Below, one piece after another: positions 28,776 to 37,432 of a stretch of 64,000 nucleotides of DNA. The DNA lies in assembly GCF_001890385.1 (NCBI RefSeq), contig NZ_CP018221.1, positions 2,219,501-2,283,500 of the forward strand, written 5' to 3'. The translations under genes and the position numbers were made by a program. How positions within the stretch are numbered: position 1 is the first letter of the stretch; each line of letters begins with the position of its first letter. The notes under the pieces were generated by a model. It worked only from the letters and a program-made list of their open reading frames with translations. It did no database searches and was not told the DNA's origin. The DNA is from Tardibacter chloracetimidivorans. GTDB taxonomy: Bacteria > Pseudomonadota > Alphaproteobacteria > Sphingomonadales > Sphingomonadaceae.

Positions 28776-28881
28776 TTTCTGACGCTAAACAATCGGAAAG
28801 CTATTGCCAATAGCGGGCCGGTTGGCGTAAAAACTAACCTATAAACAGCTTTTCCGCGAACGATGCGGCAGAGAGGATGAT

Positions 28882-30264
28882 ATGCCGGCAAGTCCAGCCC
28901 TCAAGCCGCGATTCCAGCTACCGCAGTTCATCAAGGGCGAGACGCTGTTGGGCAGCGACCGCCAGATCGGCGATTTCGATCTTGCGGTGCCGGATCTGAA
29001 CAGCCTGACATGGCCGCGGACCGAGCCCGGCCCCGCCTTTCAGGTGCCGATCAGGGAAATCATCGACGTGCTGGTCGCGACGGGTGAGCGGCTTGCCGCC
29101 GATCCGGACGGCTATCTTGCCGAGGCGCTCGAATTCAGCGCCAGCTCCTCCGATCTGGAAAGGCGGATCGTCGAGAATTCGTTCAAATCCCTGCCGGGGA
29201 TGTTCACGCGGCAGGAGATCGAGCTTCGCCTCGAAGGTGAGCTGCGCAACACCGAAGCGCTGGAAGGCTGGCGCGAGGTGACACATCCTTCCGGGAAGTC
29301 AGCGAGAGTGCGGGCATTCCCGCCCCGCCTCGTCCATGTGCTCGCCGGTAACGTGCCCAGCGTGGCGGCCGTGTCGGTGATCCGGTCCGCGCTGACGAAG
29401 GGCGTGCATCTTTTCAAGCTGCCCTCGAACGACCTTTTTTCGGCGCCTGCGATCCTCCGCACGATGGCGGCGGTCGCCCCCGGGCATCCGGTGGTCCGGT
29501 CCTTTTCGGCCGTTTACTGGCGTGGCGGCGACGAGAAGATCGAAAGCTTGCTGTTCCGCCCGCAATTCTTCGACAAGCTGGTCGCCTGGGGCGGCGAAAG
29601 CGCACTGCGCAGCGCGAAAAACTATATCGGCCCGGGCTTCGAACTCGTCTCGTTCGATCCCAAGACCTCGATCTCGTTCGTGGGGCGCGAGGCATTCGAA
29701 AGTGCCGAAACCGTCGAGGCCGCCGCGAAAGCCGGAGCGCTCGACGCCACCGGCTATAACCAGACCGCGTGCGTCGCCAGCCGTTTCCAGTTCGTCGAGG
29801 GTAGCGAGGAGCAGGTCGACAGCTATTGCGAGGCGCTCCACCGCCATCTCGGCGTGCCGCATGAGACATCGTCCGAATCTGCCGGAAAGACCCCGGAGGA
29901 CATCCGCGAGGAGGTCGAGGGGCTGCGCATGCTGGAGCCGATCTATCGGGTCTGGGGCAGATATGATGGCACGGGCCTGGTCGTTCGTTCGGACGAGCCG
30001 GTGGAATTCCACCCCGTCGCCAAGACCGTGAATGTCGTCAGGGTCGATCGCCTCGACGATGCGATCCGCTACGTCACCGTCGCGACGCAGACCGTGGGCT
30101 TGTTCCCGGCGGCGCGAAAGGCCGAATATCGCGATCGCCTCGCGAGCGCGGGCACCCAGCGCGTCGTCACGCTCGGCAGCGCCTTCGGCGGGATAGCCGG
30201 CACCGCCCATGACGGCTTTTTCCCGATCCATCGCTTCATGCGGTGGGTGAACGACGAGGATTGA
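28882..30264 (+). CDS. LuxC-like acyl-CoA/acyl-protein reductase
   Basis: The 460-residue protein is of the LuxC aldehyde-dehydrogenase-like family: VHVLAGNVPSVAAVSVIRSA, KLPSNDLFSAP and the catalytic Cys in NQTACVASRF at about 297. LuxC reduces an acyl thioester to an aldehyde with NADPH. A LuxE-like activating enzyme follows at once, so the pair is expected to reduce a carboxylic acid. No luciferase genes are present, so the role is catabolic or biosynthetic, not light production. The length fits LuxC (about 450-490). Confidence 0.85.
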   Translation: MPASPALKPRFQLPQFIKGETLLGSDRQIGDFDLAVPDLNSLTWPRTEPGPAFQVPIREIIDVLVATGERLAADPDGYLAEALEFSASSSDLERRIVENSFKSLPGMFTRQEIELRLEGELRNTEALEGWREVTHPSGKSARVRAFPPRLVHVLAGNVPSVAAVSVIRSALTKGVHLFKLPSNDLFSAPAILRTMAAVAPGHPVVRSFSAVYWRGGDEKIESLLFRPQFFDKLVAWGGESALRSAKNYIGPGFELVSFDPKTSISFVGREAFESAETVEAAAKAGALDATGYNQTACVASRFQFVEGSEEQVDSYCEALHRHLGVPHETSSESAGKTPEDIREEVEGLRMLEPIYRVWGRYDGTGLVVRSDEPVEFHPVAKTVNVVRVDRLDDAIRYVTVATQTVGLFPAARKAEYRDRLASAGTQRVVTLGSAFGGIAGTAHDGFFPIHRFMRWVNDED

Positions 30265-30320
30265 GCCCATCGGCGCACCCGGAGGAATTCCGGCGAGGAT
30301 GGCGTGTGGAGAGAGATATC

Positions 30321-31685
30321 ATGGTTGAAACGGTAGTGGCCATGGGAAAGGCCTCAGGGCCGATCAAGGAGATGTGCGCGCGCCCTGACCCCTACCTATA
30401 TTCTCCTTCGCAAGTGCTGCCGATTCAGCTGGAGGCATCGCGCGAGATGTTCGCCCGGATGCGTCCGCTGATCCCGGTGCTCGATCGCCGCGCGTCCGAC
30501 ACGGGTGTCGATCGCATCGATAGCATCAAGGACCTCGTCCCGCTCCTGCTCTCGCACGCAACCTACAAAAGCTATCCGCAGGCGTTCGTCGCCAGTCGTC
30601 AATGGGACAAGCTGACGAGATGGCTGGGGCTCGTTTCGACCGAGACTTTCGAAGGAGTCGACGTGGCCGGCGCCACCGACATTGACGACTGGCTCGATCG
30701 GATGTGGGCCGCCGGCTACAAGGTCACTACGTCGAGCGGAACAGGCGGCAAGGTTTCGCTCCTGCCGAAGTCGGATCTCGATCTCGAGATCTTTCACGAA
30801 TATCTGCGCCGGTTCCGGGGCTGGCCGGAGCCTGCGGTGGCGGCGAACGACCGCCATTTCTTCCAGTTTGGACCCGCCAGCGGCGCCTATACCGGCGTGA
30901 TCGCGGCCGGTTTCGCCGTGCAGGATTTTGCGCGGCCGGATTCGGTCCACCTGCTTGTCGATGAGCCGCTGCGCATCGCGAAGGTCAGCCAGATGGCGGC
31001 GTTTCGCGAAAAGCTGAAGGATGGCACGGCCACGCCCGCCGACATCGCGACGGTCGAGGCGGAAGGCGCGGAACAGGCGGCGAAATCGTCCGCCCGCATG
31101 AACGAGATGATCGACGAAATCATCCGCCTTCGCCACGAGCCTCAATATATCATGGGCATGTCCGCGACCATATATGAGGTCGTCACGCGCGCCCGCGCGC
31201 AGGGCATCCCGGACGGCCAGTTTCATCCCGATACGATCGCGAGCTTCGGCGGCGGGACGAAGCATTTCAAGCTTCCGGAAGATTATGATGCGCAGATCCG
31301 CAGCTTCTTCGGCGATGTGATCTATTCGTCGGGTTACGGAATGACGGAGATGAGCTGGCTGTCGACGCACTGCGCAGGGGGCAATTACCACGTCCCGCCG
31401 ACGGTGTTGCCGCTGATCCTGAACGAGGCGGGCGATGAGCTGGTCGAACCCCATCAGGGCGTCGTCGTCGGCCGCTTCGGCTTCGTCGATCTGCTGACCG
31501 ACATACGCTGGGGCGGCGTGATTTCCGGCGACAGGGTCACGGTGGATCTCGACGGCGATTGTCCGTGCGGACGCGGCGGGGTCAACATCCGCAGCATCGT
31601 TCGTTTCGAAAGCTCGCTCGGCGACGACAAGATCCAATGTTCCGGCACCATCGACGCTTATATTCGAGGCGCCGTCGTCGACTGA
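30321..31685 (+). CDS. LuxE-like acyl-protein synthetase / carboxylate-activating enzyme
   Basis: The 454-residue protein shows an adenylate-forming P-loop TTSSGTGGKVSLLPKS and an acid-activating core with SSGYGMTEMSW and GVISGDRVTVDLDGDCPCGR, as in LuxE and PaaK-like enzymes. It would activate a carboxylate with ATP and pass the acyl group to the LuxC-like partner or to CoA. The start at 30321 follows a GGAGAG site; an earlier in-frame start overlaps the LuxC-like gene. Identity as LuxE rather than a general ligase is judged by the neighbour. Confidence 0.8.
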   Translation: MVETVVAMGKASGPIKEMCARPDPYLYSPSQVLPIQLEASREMFARMRPLIPVLDRRASDTGVDRIDSIKDLVPLLLSHATYKSYPQAFVASRQWDKLTRWLGLVSTETFEGVDVAGATDIDDWLDRMWAAGYKVTTSSGTGGKVSLLPKSDLDLEIFHEYLRRFRGWPEPAVAANDRHFFQFGPASGAYTGVIAAGFAVQDFARPDSVHLLVDEPLRIAKVSQMAAFREKLKDGTATPADIATVEAEGAEQAAKSSARMNEMIDEIIRLRHEPQYIMGMSATIYEVVTRARAQGIPDGQFHPDTIASFGGGTKHFKLPEDYDAQIRSFFGDVIYSSGYGMTEMSWLSTHCAGGNYHVPPTVLPLILNEAGDELVEPHQGVVVGRFGFVDLLTDIRWGGVISGDRVTVDLDGDCPCGRGGVNIRSIVRFESSLGDDKIQCSGTIDAYIRGAVVD

Positions 31686-31767
31686 CGCCTGGATGGCCCA
31701 ACTTCGCGTCGACCGCTCTTTCCGGGTTTCGCGAGCGCGAGGCCCGCCAACCCGCAAAGGTTTTCCA

Positions 31768-33510
31768 ATGTACGACATCAAGATTGTTGGCGGCACGGTG
31801 ATCGATGGAACAGGCGCGGAGGCGCGATCTGCTTCCGTGGCGATCAAGGACGGCCGCATCGTGGAGGTCGGCGCTTGCGATGGCGGCGCGCGGGAGATCA
31901 TCGATGCGGCGGGCCGTGTCGTGTCCCCCGGCTTCATCGACGTGCACACCCATTATGACGCCCAGTCATTCTGGGATGCCACCTACAGCCCCTCCTGCTA
32001 TCATGGCGTGACCACCATATTGGGCGGGTTCTGCGGGTTCAGTATCGCGCCGCTTTCGCCGTCCGCTGGCGAATATCTCTGTTCGATGCTGGCGCGGGTG
32101 GAGGGCATGCCGCTCCAGACGCTGCAATCGGCCGTGCCTTGGGATTGGCAGAGCTTCGGCGATTTCCTCGGCCGGCTGGATGGCAAGGTAGGCTTGAACG
32201 CCGGCTTCTATTGCGGCCACTCCGCGATCCGGCGCGTGGTGATGGGCGAACGCGCGGTCGGCGAGGAAGCCACTCCCGAGGAAATCGGGGAGATGAAGGC
32301 GCTGCTGGCCTCGAGCCTGGAACAGGGCGCGCTGGGATTTTCGACCACGATCTCCCCCAGCCACAATGATGGCGACGGCAACCCCGTCCCCTCCCGCTGG
32401 GCCTCGCGCACGGAGCTGCTGGAGCTGGCGTCTGTCGTGCGCGATTACGAGGGAACGGGGCTGGAGTTGCTGCCTGATCTCGCCATCCCCGATGGCACAC
32501 GGGAGCTGATGACCGATTTCTCGCTCGCTGGGCAGCGCCCGGTCAACTGGAACGTGCTGACGGTCACGGGCACCACCCAGATCGACGAACAGCGGCTCGA
32601 GAAACATTTGGGCCTGTCCGATTTCGCACGATCGAAGGGAGCCGAGGTCGTCGCCCTCGCCGCGCCTTGCACCCCCAATGTCTATATCAATCTGCATGGC
32701 GGCGTTCTGTTCGATATGAACCCCGGCCTTTGGCAGACGATCTTCCGCGTTCCGTTCGATGAGCGGGTCGAGATGTTCAAGGACCCCGAAGTGCGCCGTC
32801 AGCTCGCCGAGGAAGCGGCGTCGGTCCCCGCCGATGCGCCGATGATCACCATAGCGCGGCTTGCGCGGATGAGGATTGCCAGCGTCATCAACCCCGAAAA
32901 TGAAAAATATGTCGATCAATTCGTCGGCGACATCGCGACAGAACAGGGCCGCGAAGTGATCGACGTGATGCTCGACATCGCTCTTGCCGACGGTCTGAAA
33001 ACCACCTTCGCCCCGGAAATCGGGGGCGAGGATCCCGAGACCTACAAGGTCCGCGGCAAAGTGTGGCTCGATGACAGGACGCTGATCGGTGCATCCGATG
33101 CCGGGGCGCATATGGACATGATCGATACCTTCGCATTCTCGACGATCATCCTCCAGCGTGCGGTGCGCGAATATGGCGTGCTAAGCCTCGTTGAAGCGGT
33201 GCACCAGATGACTAAAGTCCCGGCGGACTTCATGGGATTGAAGGACCGCGGCGTGCTTGCGCCCGGCCTGTGCGCCGATGTCGTGGTGTTCGACCCCGAG
33301 ACGGTGGGCTGCGGTCCGGTCTATATGCGCGGCGACGTACCTGGCGACGCCGAGCGTCTCTACGCCGATGCGGTCGGTGTGGGCGAGGTGATCGTCAACG
33401 GAGTCACCATCGTCCGTGGTGGCGAACACACGGGCGCCCGGCCCGGCAAGGTGCTGCGCCGCGAAAGCGATACGTTCACCAACCTGATCGCGGCGGCCCG
33501 CCCGGCCTGA
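31768..33510 (+). CDS. N-acyl-D-amino-acid deacylase-like amidohydrolase (copy A)
   Basis: The 580-residue amidohydrolase starts MYDIKIVGGTVIDGTGAEAR and has the metal site DVHTHYDAQ, GHSAIRR, a second His/Asp set near KVWLDDRTLIGASDAGAHMDM when read across, and a C-terminal composite beta domain (ADVVVFDPETV). The D-aminoacylase group hydrolyses N-acyl-D-amino acids or related amides and lactams. The actual substrate here is unknown. A paralogue is at 42520-44202. The preceding in-frame extension to 31693 has no family similarity. Confidence 0.85.
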   Translation: MYDIKIVGGTVIDGTGAEARSASVAIKDGRIVEVGACDGGAREIIDAAGRVVSPGFIDVHTHYDAQSFWDATYSPSCYHGVTTILGGFCGFSIAPLSPSAGEYLCSMLARVEGMPLQTLQSAVPWDWQSFGDFLGRLDGKVGLNAGFYCGHSAIRRVVMGERAVGEEATPEEIGEMKALLASSLEQGALGFSTTISPSHNDGDGNPVPSRWASRTELLELASVVRDYEGTGLELLPDLAIPDGTRELMTDFSLAGQRPVNWNVLTVTGTTQIDEQRLEKHLGLSDFARSKGAEVVALAAPCTPNVYINLHGGVLFDMNPGLWQTIFRVPFDERVEMFKDPEVRRQLAEEAASVPADAPMITIARLARMRIASVINPENEKYVDQFVGDIATEQGREVIDVMLDIALADGLKTTFAPEIGGEDPETYKVRGKVWLDDRTLIGASDAGAHMDMIDTFAFSTIILQRAVREYGVLSLVEAVHQMTKVPADFMGLKDRGVLAPGLCADVVVFDPETVGCGPVYMRGDVPGDAERLYADAVGVGEVIVNGVTIVRGGEHTGARPGKVLRRESDTFTNLIAAARPA

Positions 33511-33999
33511 GCCGCAGTGGATCATCTGGGCTGCCGCCTGTCGTTGAACCTCGCGCTACGATTGCGGTTCCGGCAGCCGCCCAGTTTCCACGATACCAGC
33601 CGGGTGTGCGGGCCCACGCTCCTGCGACGTCATGGGCGCAAACATTCTATCTCGGAGATTTGGAAACGCCCGCTCACGACGAACATGTGCTTCGGCACGC
33701 CGTCTTCAGCGCTGCAGACGACTGAAACCGGCCTGCCATCTAAATTATCACTAATCATTTATTACACGTCATAAGATTTAATTATCGGACGCAATAACTT
33801 GGCAGGTGGGCCGGCCAATTTCGATATTTTGATCCAGCACGTGCGCAGTTCATCACACATGTGCCGATCATTATTGGAGCGTCTGCTTGCGAGTGATAGC
33901 CGGGACGCATGAATGGACGCTCGTCGCCCACGATTCACCGCTCTGTTTGATTGACATGGCGTGGCGGGTTCCTGTAGGTGAGTATCAGTCAGTTTGTGT
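33511..33999. other. Intergenic region, AT-richer, probable promoter
   Basis: No gene is convincing here. Short ORFs at 33517-33774 and on the minus strand look random. From 33,735 the sequence is clearly less GC-rich than its surroundings and has the palindromes GCACGTGC (33837-33844) and CACATGTG (33856-33863). It probably holds the promoter of the Rieske gene, while the three upstream genes form a separate operon. Confidence 0.5.
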
Positions 34000-35019
34000 A
34001 TGGAACGGTGGGTTATGGATCTGTCTGGCTTACCCTTTTCCAACAGGCCCGTTGGCTGGTTCCAGATCGGGTGGAGCGGCGAGTTCGCGCCCGGCACGGC
34101 GCATCCGCTGCGCTATTTCGGCCATGATCTGGTGGCGTTCCGCACGCTCGTGGGCGAGCTGTCGGTGCTCGACGGCCACTGCCCGCATCTCGGCGCCCAT
34201 CTCGGCTATGGCGGCAAGGTCAAGGGCGATTGCGTGGCATGCCCCTATCATGGCTGGGAATGGGATACGGAGGGCCGCAACGCGCGCATCCCCTATCAGG
34301 ACAGCCCGATGAAGATGTCGCTGCGCAAGTGGCCGGTGCGCGAACAGCATGGCTGCGTGTTCATGTGGCACGATCCCACGGGCGCGCCGCCGCGCTGGGC
34401 GCTGCCGCACGTGTTTGAAAGCTATCCCGCGCTGCCGGGGCGGGAGGAGGATTATTACCCGCCCTACGGCAACAGCACCGCGCGCTTCGACAGGGAGTCC
34501 GTCCACACCCAGGTGACGATGGAGAACGGGGTCGATTCGGTGCACTTCCGCCACACCCATAACGCCCCCGTCGATCCCGTGCTCGAGGACTGGGTGATCC
34601 GCGACGCCGAACTCCACACCCGCGTCGGGTTCCTCTCGCCCGCCACCGGCAACGTCGCGCTCACGCTCCACAACATCACCGCGGGCGTCGGCCTGTCCTT
34701 CAGCGCCTTCGAAGGCAGCTACCATTATCGCCTCGTCTTCGCCGGAACGCCCGTCGACGACGACACCACCGATTATCACTACACCATCTGGTACCCGCGC
34801 GAGCCCGGCGACACCGGCAGCATCATGCCGCCGGACCTGCGCCAGCGCATCAAGTCCCAGTTCCTGTACACGCTCGAAGAGGACATGCTCATCTGGCGCA
34901 CCCAGGCCTATGTCCCAAGGCCAACCTACGCAAAACAGGACATCAAACCCTATACCGCCATGCGGAAATGGCAGAAAAACTTCTACAACCTGCCACCGCT
35001 CAACCAAAACTCAGCTTGA
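34000..35019 (+). CDS. KshA-like Rieske non-haem iron oxygenase
   Basis: The protein has about 339 residues (339 from ATG 34000, or 334 from ATG 34015). A Rieske [2Fe-2S] centre is set by C61-x-H63 and C81-x2-H84 (CPHLGAH and CPYHGW). A catalytic domain has the mononuclear iron ligands in MENGVDSVHFRHTH. The layout is that of KshA/DAF36-like steroid oxygenases, not of ring-hydroxylating alpha subunits. It would need a separate ferredoxin reductase; none is in the window. It heads a plus-strand group with two acyl-CoA dehydrogenases and the sulfatase. Confidence 0.85.
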   Translation: MERWVMDLSGLPFSNRPVGWFQIGWSGEFAPGTAHPLRYFGHDLVAFRTLVGELSVLDGHCPHLGAHLGYGGKVKGDCVACPYHGWEWDTEGRNARIPYQDSPMKMSLRKWPVREQHGCVFMWHDPTGAPPRWALPHVFESYPALPGREEDYYPPYGNSTARFDRESVHTQVTMENGVDSVHFRHTHNAPVDPVLEDWVIRDAELHTRVGFLSPATGNVALTLHNITAGVGLSFSAFEGSYHYRLVFAGTPVDDDTTDYHYTIWYPREPGDTGSIMPPDLRQRIKSQFLYTLEEDMLIWRTQAYVPRPTYAKQDIKPYTAMRKWQKNFYNLPPLNQNSA

Positions 35020-35233
35020 GAAAGCGCGCTTGAAGTGCAGCATCCCCGCGCCCTTCCGTTACGTCCGGCAGCGCGGATGCGTGCGCGGGGCGCTTCGGCC
35101 TGTTCGATGCTCGCCAAGGCGGGAGCGGAGATCCGCCGATCCTGCGTTGCAACGGGCAGCGCAGCGGTCGGACCCGGCGTGAACCGCCGGGCCATCGTGA
35201 ATATCCGCATCACCAGCTAGCGAGATCAAGGGC

Positions 35234-36388
35234 TTGTTCGATAAACTCACTCTCTCCGTTCTTCCGGACGAAGACGAGGCGCTCCGGCCGGCGCTGCGCG
35301 AAATCATCGCCGGTGCGGTCGCGGCGATACCGCTCGATCGCCGGGCGCGCTCGTGGCAGGGATTCGACGCCGCATTCAGCCGCCTGCTCGGCGAGGCGGG
35401 CTATATCGGCCTTTCGCTGCCCAGGAAGTTCGGCGGCGCGGAACGGAGCCCATTCACCCGCTTCGTAGTGGTCGAGGAGCTGTTGTCCGCCGGCGCGCCC
35501 GTCGCGGCGCACTGGATGGGCGACCGCCAGAGCGGCCCCCTGATCGCGCATTATGGAACGGACGAGCAGCGTGCATTCTATCTCCCCCGGATCTGTCGAG
35601 GGGAGGCGCTGTTCTGCATCGGCATGAGCGAGCCGGGCTCCGGCTCCGACCTTGCCAACGTGCGCACGCGCGCGGCGCGCGGTGACGATGGCAGCTGGCT
35701 ACTCAACGGCCAGAAGATCTGGACCACCAATGCGATGCACAGCGACTATATGATCGCGCTGGTGCGTACGTCCGGGACGAGCGCCGATCGCCAGAGCGGG
35801 CTGTCGCAGCTGATCGTCGATCTGAAATCCCCGGGCATCACGATCCGTCCCATCGTCGACCTGACCGGCGACGCGCATTTCGCCGAGGTGTTTTTCGAAG
35901 ACGTTCACCTGCCTCCCGAGGCGCTGATCGGCGAGGAAGGCCAGGGCTGGAAACAGGTGACGGCCGAGCTCGCCTTCGAACGGAGCGGCCCCGAGCGCAT
36001 CTATTCCTCCGTCGTCCTGATCGATGCCTGGACCCGGCACCTGCGCGCGGTCGGCCGCCTGGACACGGCGACGCTGCGACTGCTCGGCAGCCTGACGGCG
36101 CAGCTCGCCGTGCTGCGTGAGATGTCGATCGCGGTGACCGCACGCCTCGTGGCGGGAGAAAGCCCGATCGTTGAGGCCTCGCTCGTCAAGGATCTCGGAA
36201 CCGAGTTCGAGCAGGCCGTGCCGCAGCTGATCGGCGACGACCTCGGCGCGCATCCCGATGAGCCCACGGACAATGTGCTCTACCGGACGCTGCTTTACCT
36301 GACCCATGTCGCGCCCAGCTTCTCGCTGCGCGGCGGAACACGCGAAGTCCTGCGCGGTATCATCGCTCGCGGACTCGGCCTCAGATAA
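35234..36388 (+). CDS. Acyl-CoA dehydrogenase, steroid-type (subunit 1)
   Basis: The 384-residue protein starts at a TTG and has FCIGMSEPGSGSDLANVRT, LNGQKIWTTNA, VFFEDVHLPPEALIGEEGQGW and a C-terminal RGGTREVLRGIIARGLGL. The usual catalytic YEGT is replaced by LRGGT, so the base must sit elsewhere, as in FadE-type enzymes of steroid pathways. Together with the adjacent shorter gene it resembles the two-gene alpha2beta2 acyl-CoA dehydrogenases (ChsE1-ChsE2 type). Confidence 0.87.
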   Translation: MFDKLTLSVLPDEDEALRPALREIIAGAVAAIPLDRRARSWQGFDAAFSRLLGEAGYIGLSLPRKFGGAERSPFTRFVVVEELLSAGAPVAAHWMGDRQSGPLIAHYGTDEQRAFYLPRICRGEALFCIGMSEPGSGSDLANVRTRAARGDDGSWLLNGQKIWTTNAMHSDYMIALVRTSGTSADRQSGLSQLIVDLKSPGITIRPIVDLTGDAHFAEVFFEDVHLPPEALIGEEGQGWKQVTAELAFERSGPERIYSSVVLIDAWTRHLRAVGRLDTATLRLLGSLTAQLAVLREMSIAVTARLVAGESPIVEASLVKDLGTEFEQAVPQLIGDDLGAHPDEPTDNVLYRTLLYLTHVAPSFSLRGGTREVLRGIIARGLGLR

Positions 36389-36401
36389 GCGGAGCTTCGT
36401 G

Positions 36402-37328
36402 ATGATGGACATGAACGAATTGATCGAACCCTTCGCCCGGTTGGTCGAAGACATCTGCACCCCCGCCGCCGTGCGCAGGATCGAGGAAGGTGGCGAAACC
36501 GGCGCGATGTGGAGCGCCTTCGTCGATTCCGGTTTCCTCGACGCGCTCGTCCCCGAGGACGCCGGCGGCGCGGGGCTCTCGGCCCTCGAAGCGGCGCCGC
36601 TGATCTCGCTGCTGGGGCGCCACTGCGTGCCGCTGCCCGTGGGCGACACGATGGTGGCGCGCGCTTTGCTCGCCAAGGCGGGGCGCGAAATCCCCGCCGG
36701 GCCGATCGCGATCGCGACGGGCACCGGTGTCACGCCCTTCGCGCGTACGGCGGCGTTCTTGGTTACCGGCTCACCGGAGGCGCCGACGGCTGTCGCTGCG
36801 GCGGCCACGCAGACGGGCGTCCATCACGACCTCGATGGCTATGCGGACGTGGCGGACAGCGAAGGCCTGCGTCCCACCAGCGCGGTGGTGCGTGCGCTGC
36901 TGATCGCCGGAGCCGCCGGGCGGGTGCTGGAGATGACCGTCGCCTATGCGAATGATCGCGTGCAGTTCGGCAAGCCGATCGGCCGGCAGCAGGCGGTGCA
37001 GCAGCAGCTCGCGATACTTGCGGAGCAGGTGATCGCGGCACGCATCGCGGCAGCGATCGGGGTGCGCTCCGGGTTTCCCGCGCGGCTGCTCGACGCCGCG
37101 ATCGCGAAGCACGGCACCAGCATCGCGGCCGCGCGGAGTGCCGCGATCGCCCATGCGATGCACGGCGCGATCGGCATCAGCGAGGAATATGATCTCCAGC
37201 TCCTCACGCGCCGCCTGCACGGCTGGCGCCTGGCGGACGGATCAGAAAGCTATTGGGCAGCGGTGCTTGGCGGCGCGCGGCTTGCATCGACGGCCGACAC
37301 GAGCGTGGAATTTATCCGGGCCGCCTGA
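36402..37328 (+). CDS. Acyl-CoA dehydrogenase, short partner subunit (subunit 2)
   Basis: The 308-residue protein is short for the family and lacks recognisable versions of the FAD-binding TEPGSGSD and WITNA motifs. It keeps the C-terminal helical domain (YANDRVQFGKPIGRQQAVQQ and a RRLHGWRLADGSESYWAAVLG tail). Such halves pair with a fuller neighbour to make heterotetramers. It starts 13 bases after subunit 1; GTG 36399 is an alternative start. Alone it is probably inactive. Confidence 0.82.
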   Translation: MMDMNELIEPFARLVEDICTPAAVRRIEEGGETGAMWSAFVDSGFLDALVPEDAGGAGLSALEAAPLISLLGRHCVPLPVGDTMVARALLAKAGREIPAGPIAIATGTGVTPFARTAAFLVTGSPEAPTAVAAAATQTGVHHDLDGYADVADSEGLRPTSAVVRALLIAGAAGRVLEMTVAYANDRVQFGKPIGRQQAVQQQLAILAEQVIAARIAAAIGVRSGFPARLLDAAIAKHGTSIAAARSAAIAHAMHGAIGISEEYDLQLLTRRLHGWRLADGSESYWAAVLGGARLASTADTSVEFIRAA

Positions 37329-37432
37329 TTCTGAAAGGCCGGCCCGCCGATTTTCGCAACAGACCGGGGAACAGGACGGCGGAATGGTCCGCCCAGGCTT
37401 GAAACCCCGGCGGGACATCCAGGAGGACAGGC

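Noticed and set aside
28882-31685. A bioluminescence operon
   Set aside because: Only LuxC- and LuxE-like genes are present; no luxA, luxB or luxD-like gene lies nearby.
33517-33774. Plus-strand ORF in the spacer before the Rieske gene
   Set aside because: Random composition, no ribosome-binding site and no recognised motif; it ends in AT-rich intergenic DNA.
33837-33863. Two 8-base palindromes GCACGTGC and CACATGTG before the Rieske gene
   Set aside because: Such short palindromes are expected by chance in this length of sequence; no second copy near other promoters was seen.
35035-35220. Short ORF with a tail (NRRAIVNIRITS) vaguely like the end of pyridoxal-dependent decarboxylases
   Set aside because: Too short and too weak a resemblance; no other part of such a gene is seen around it.
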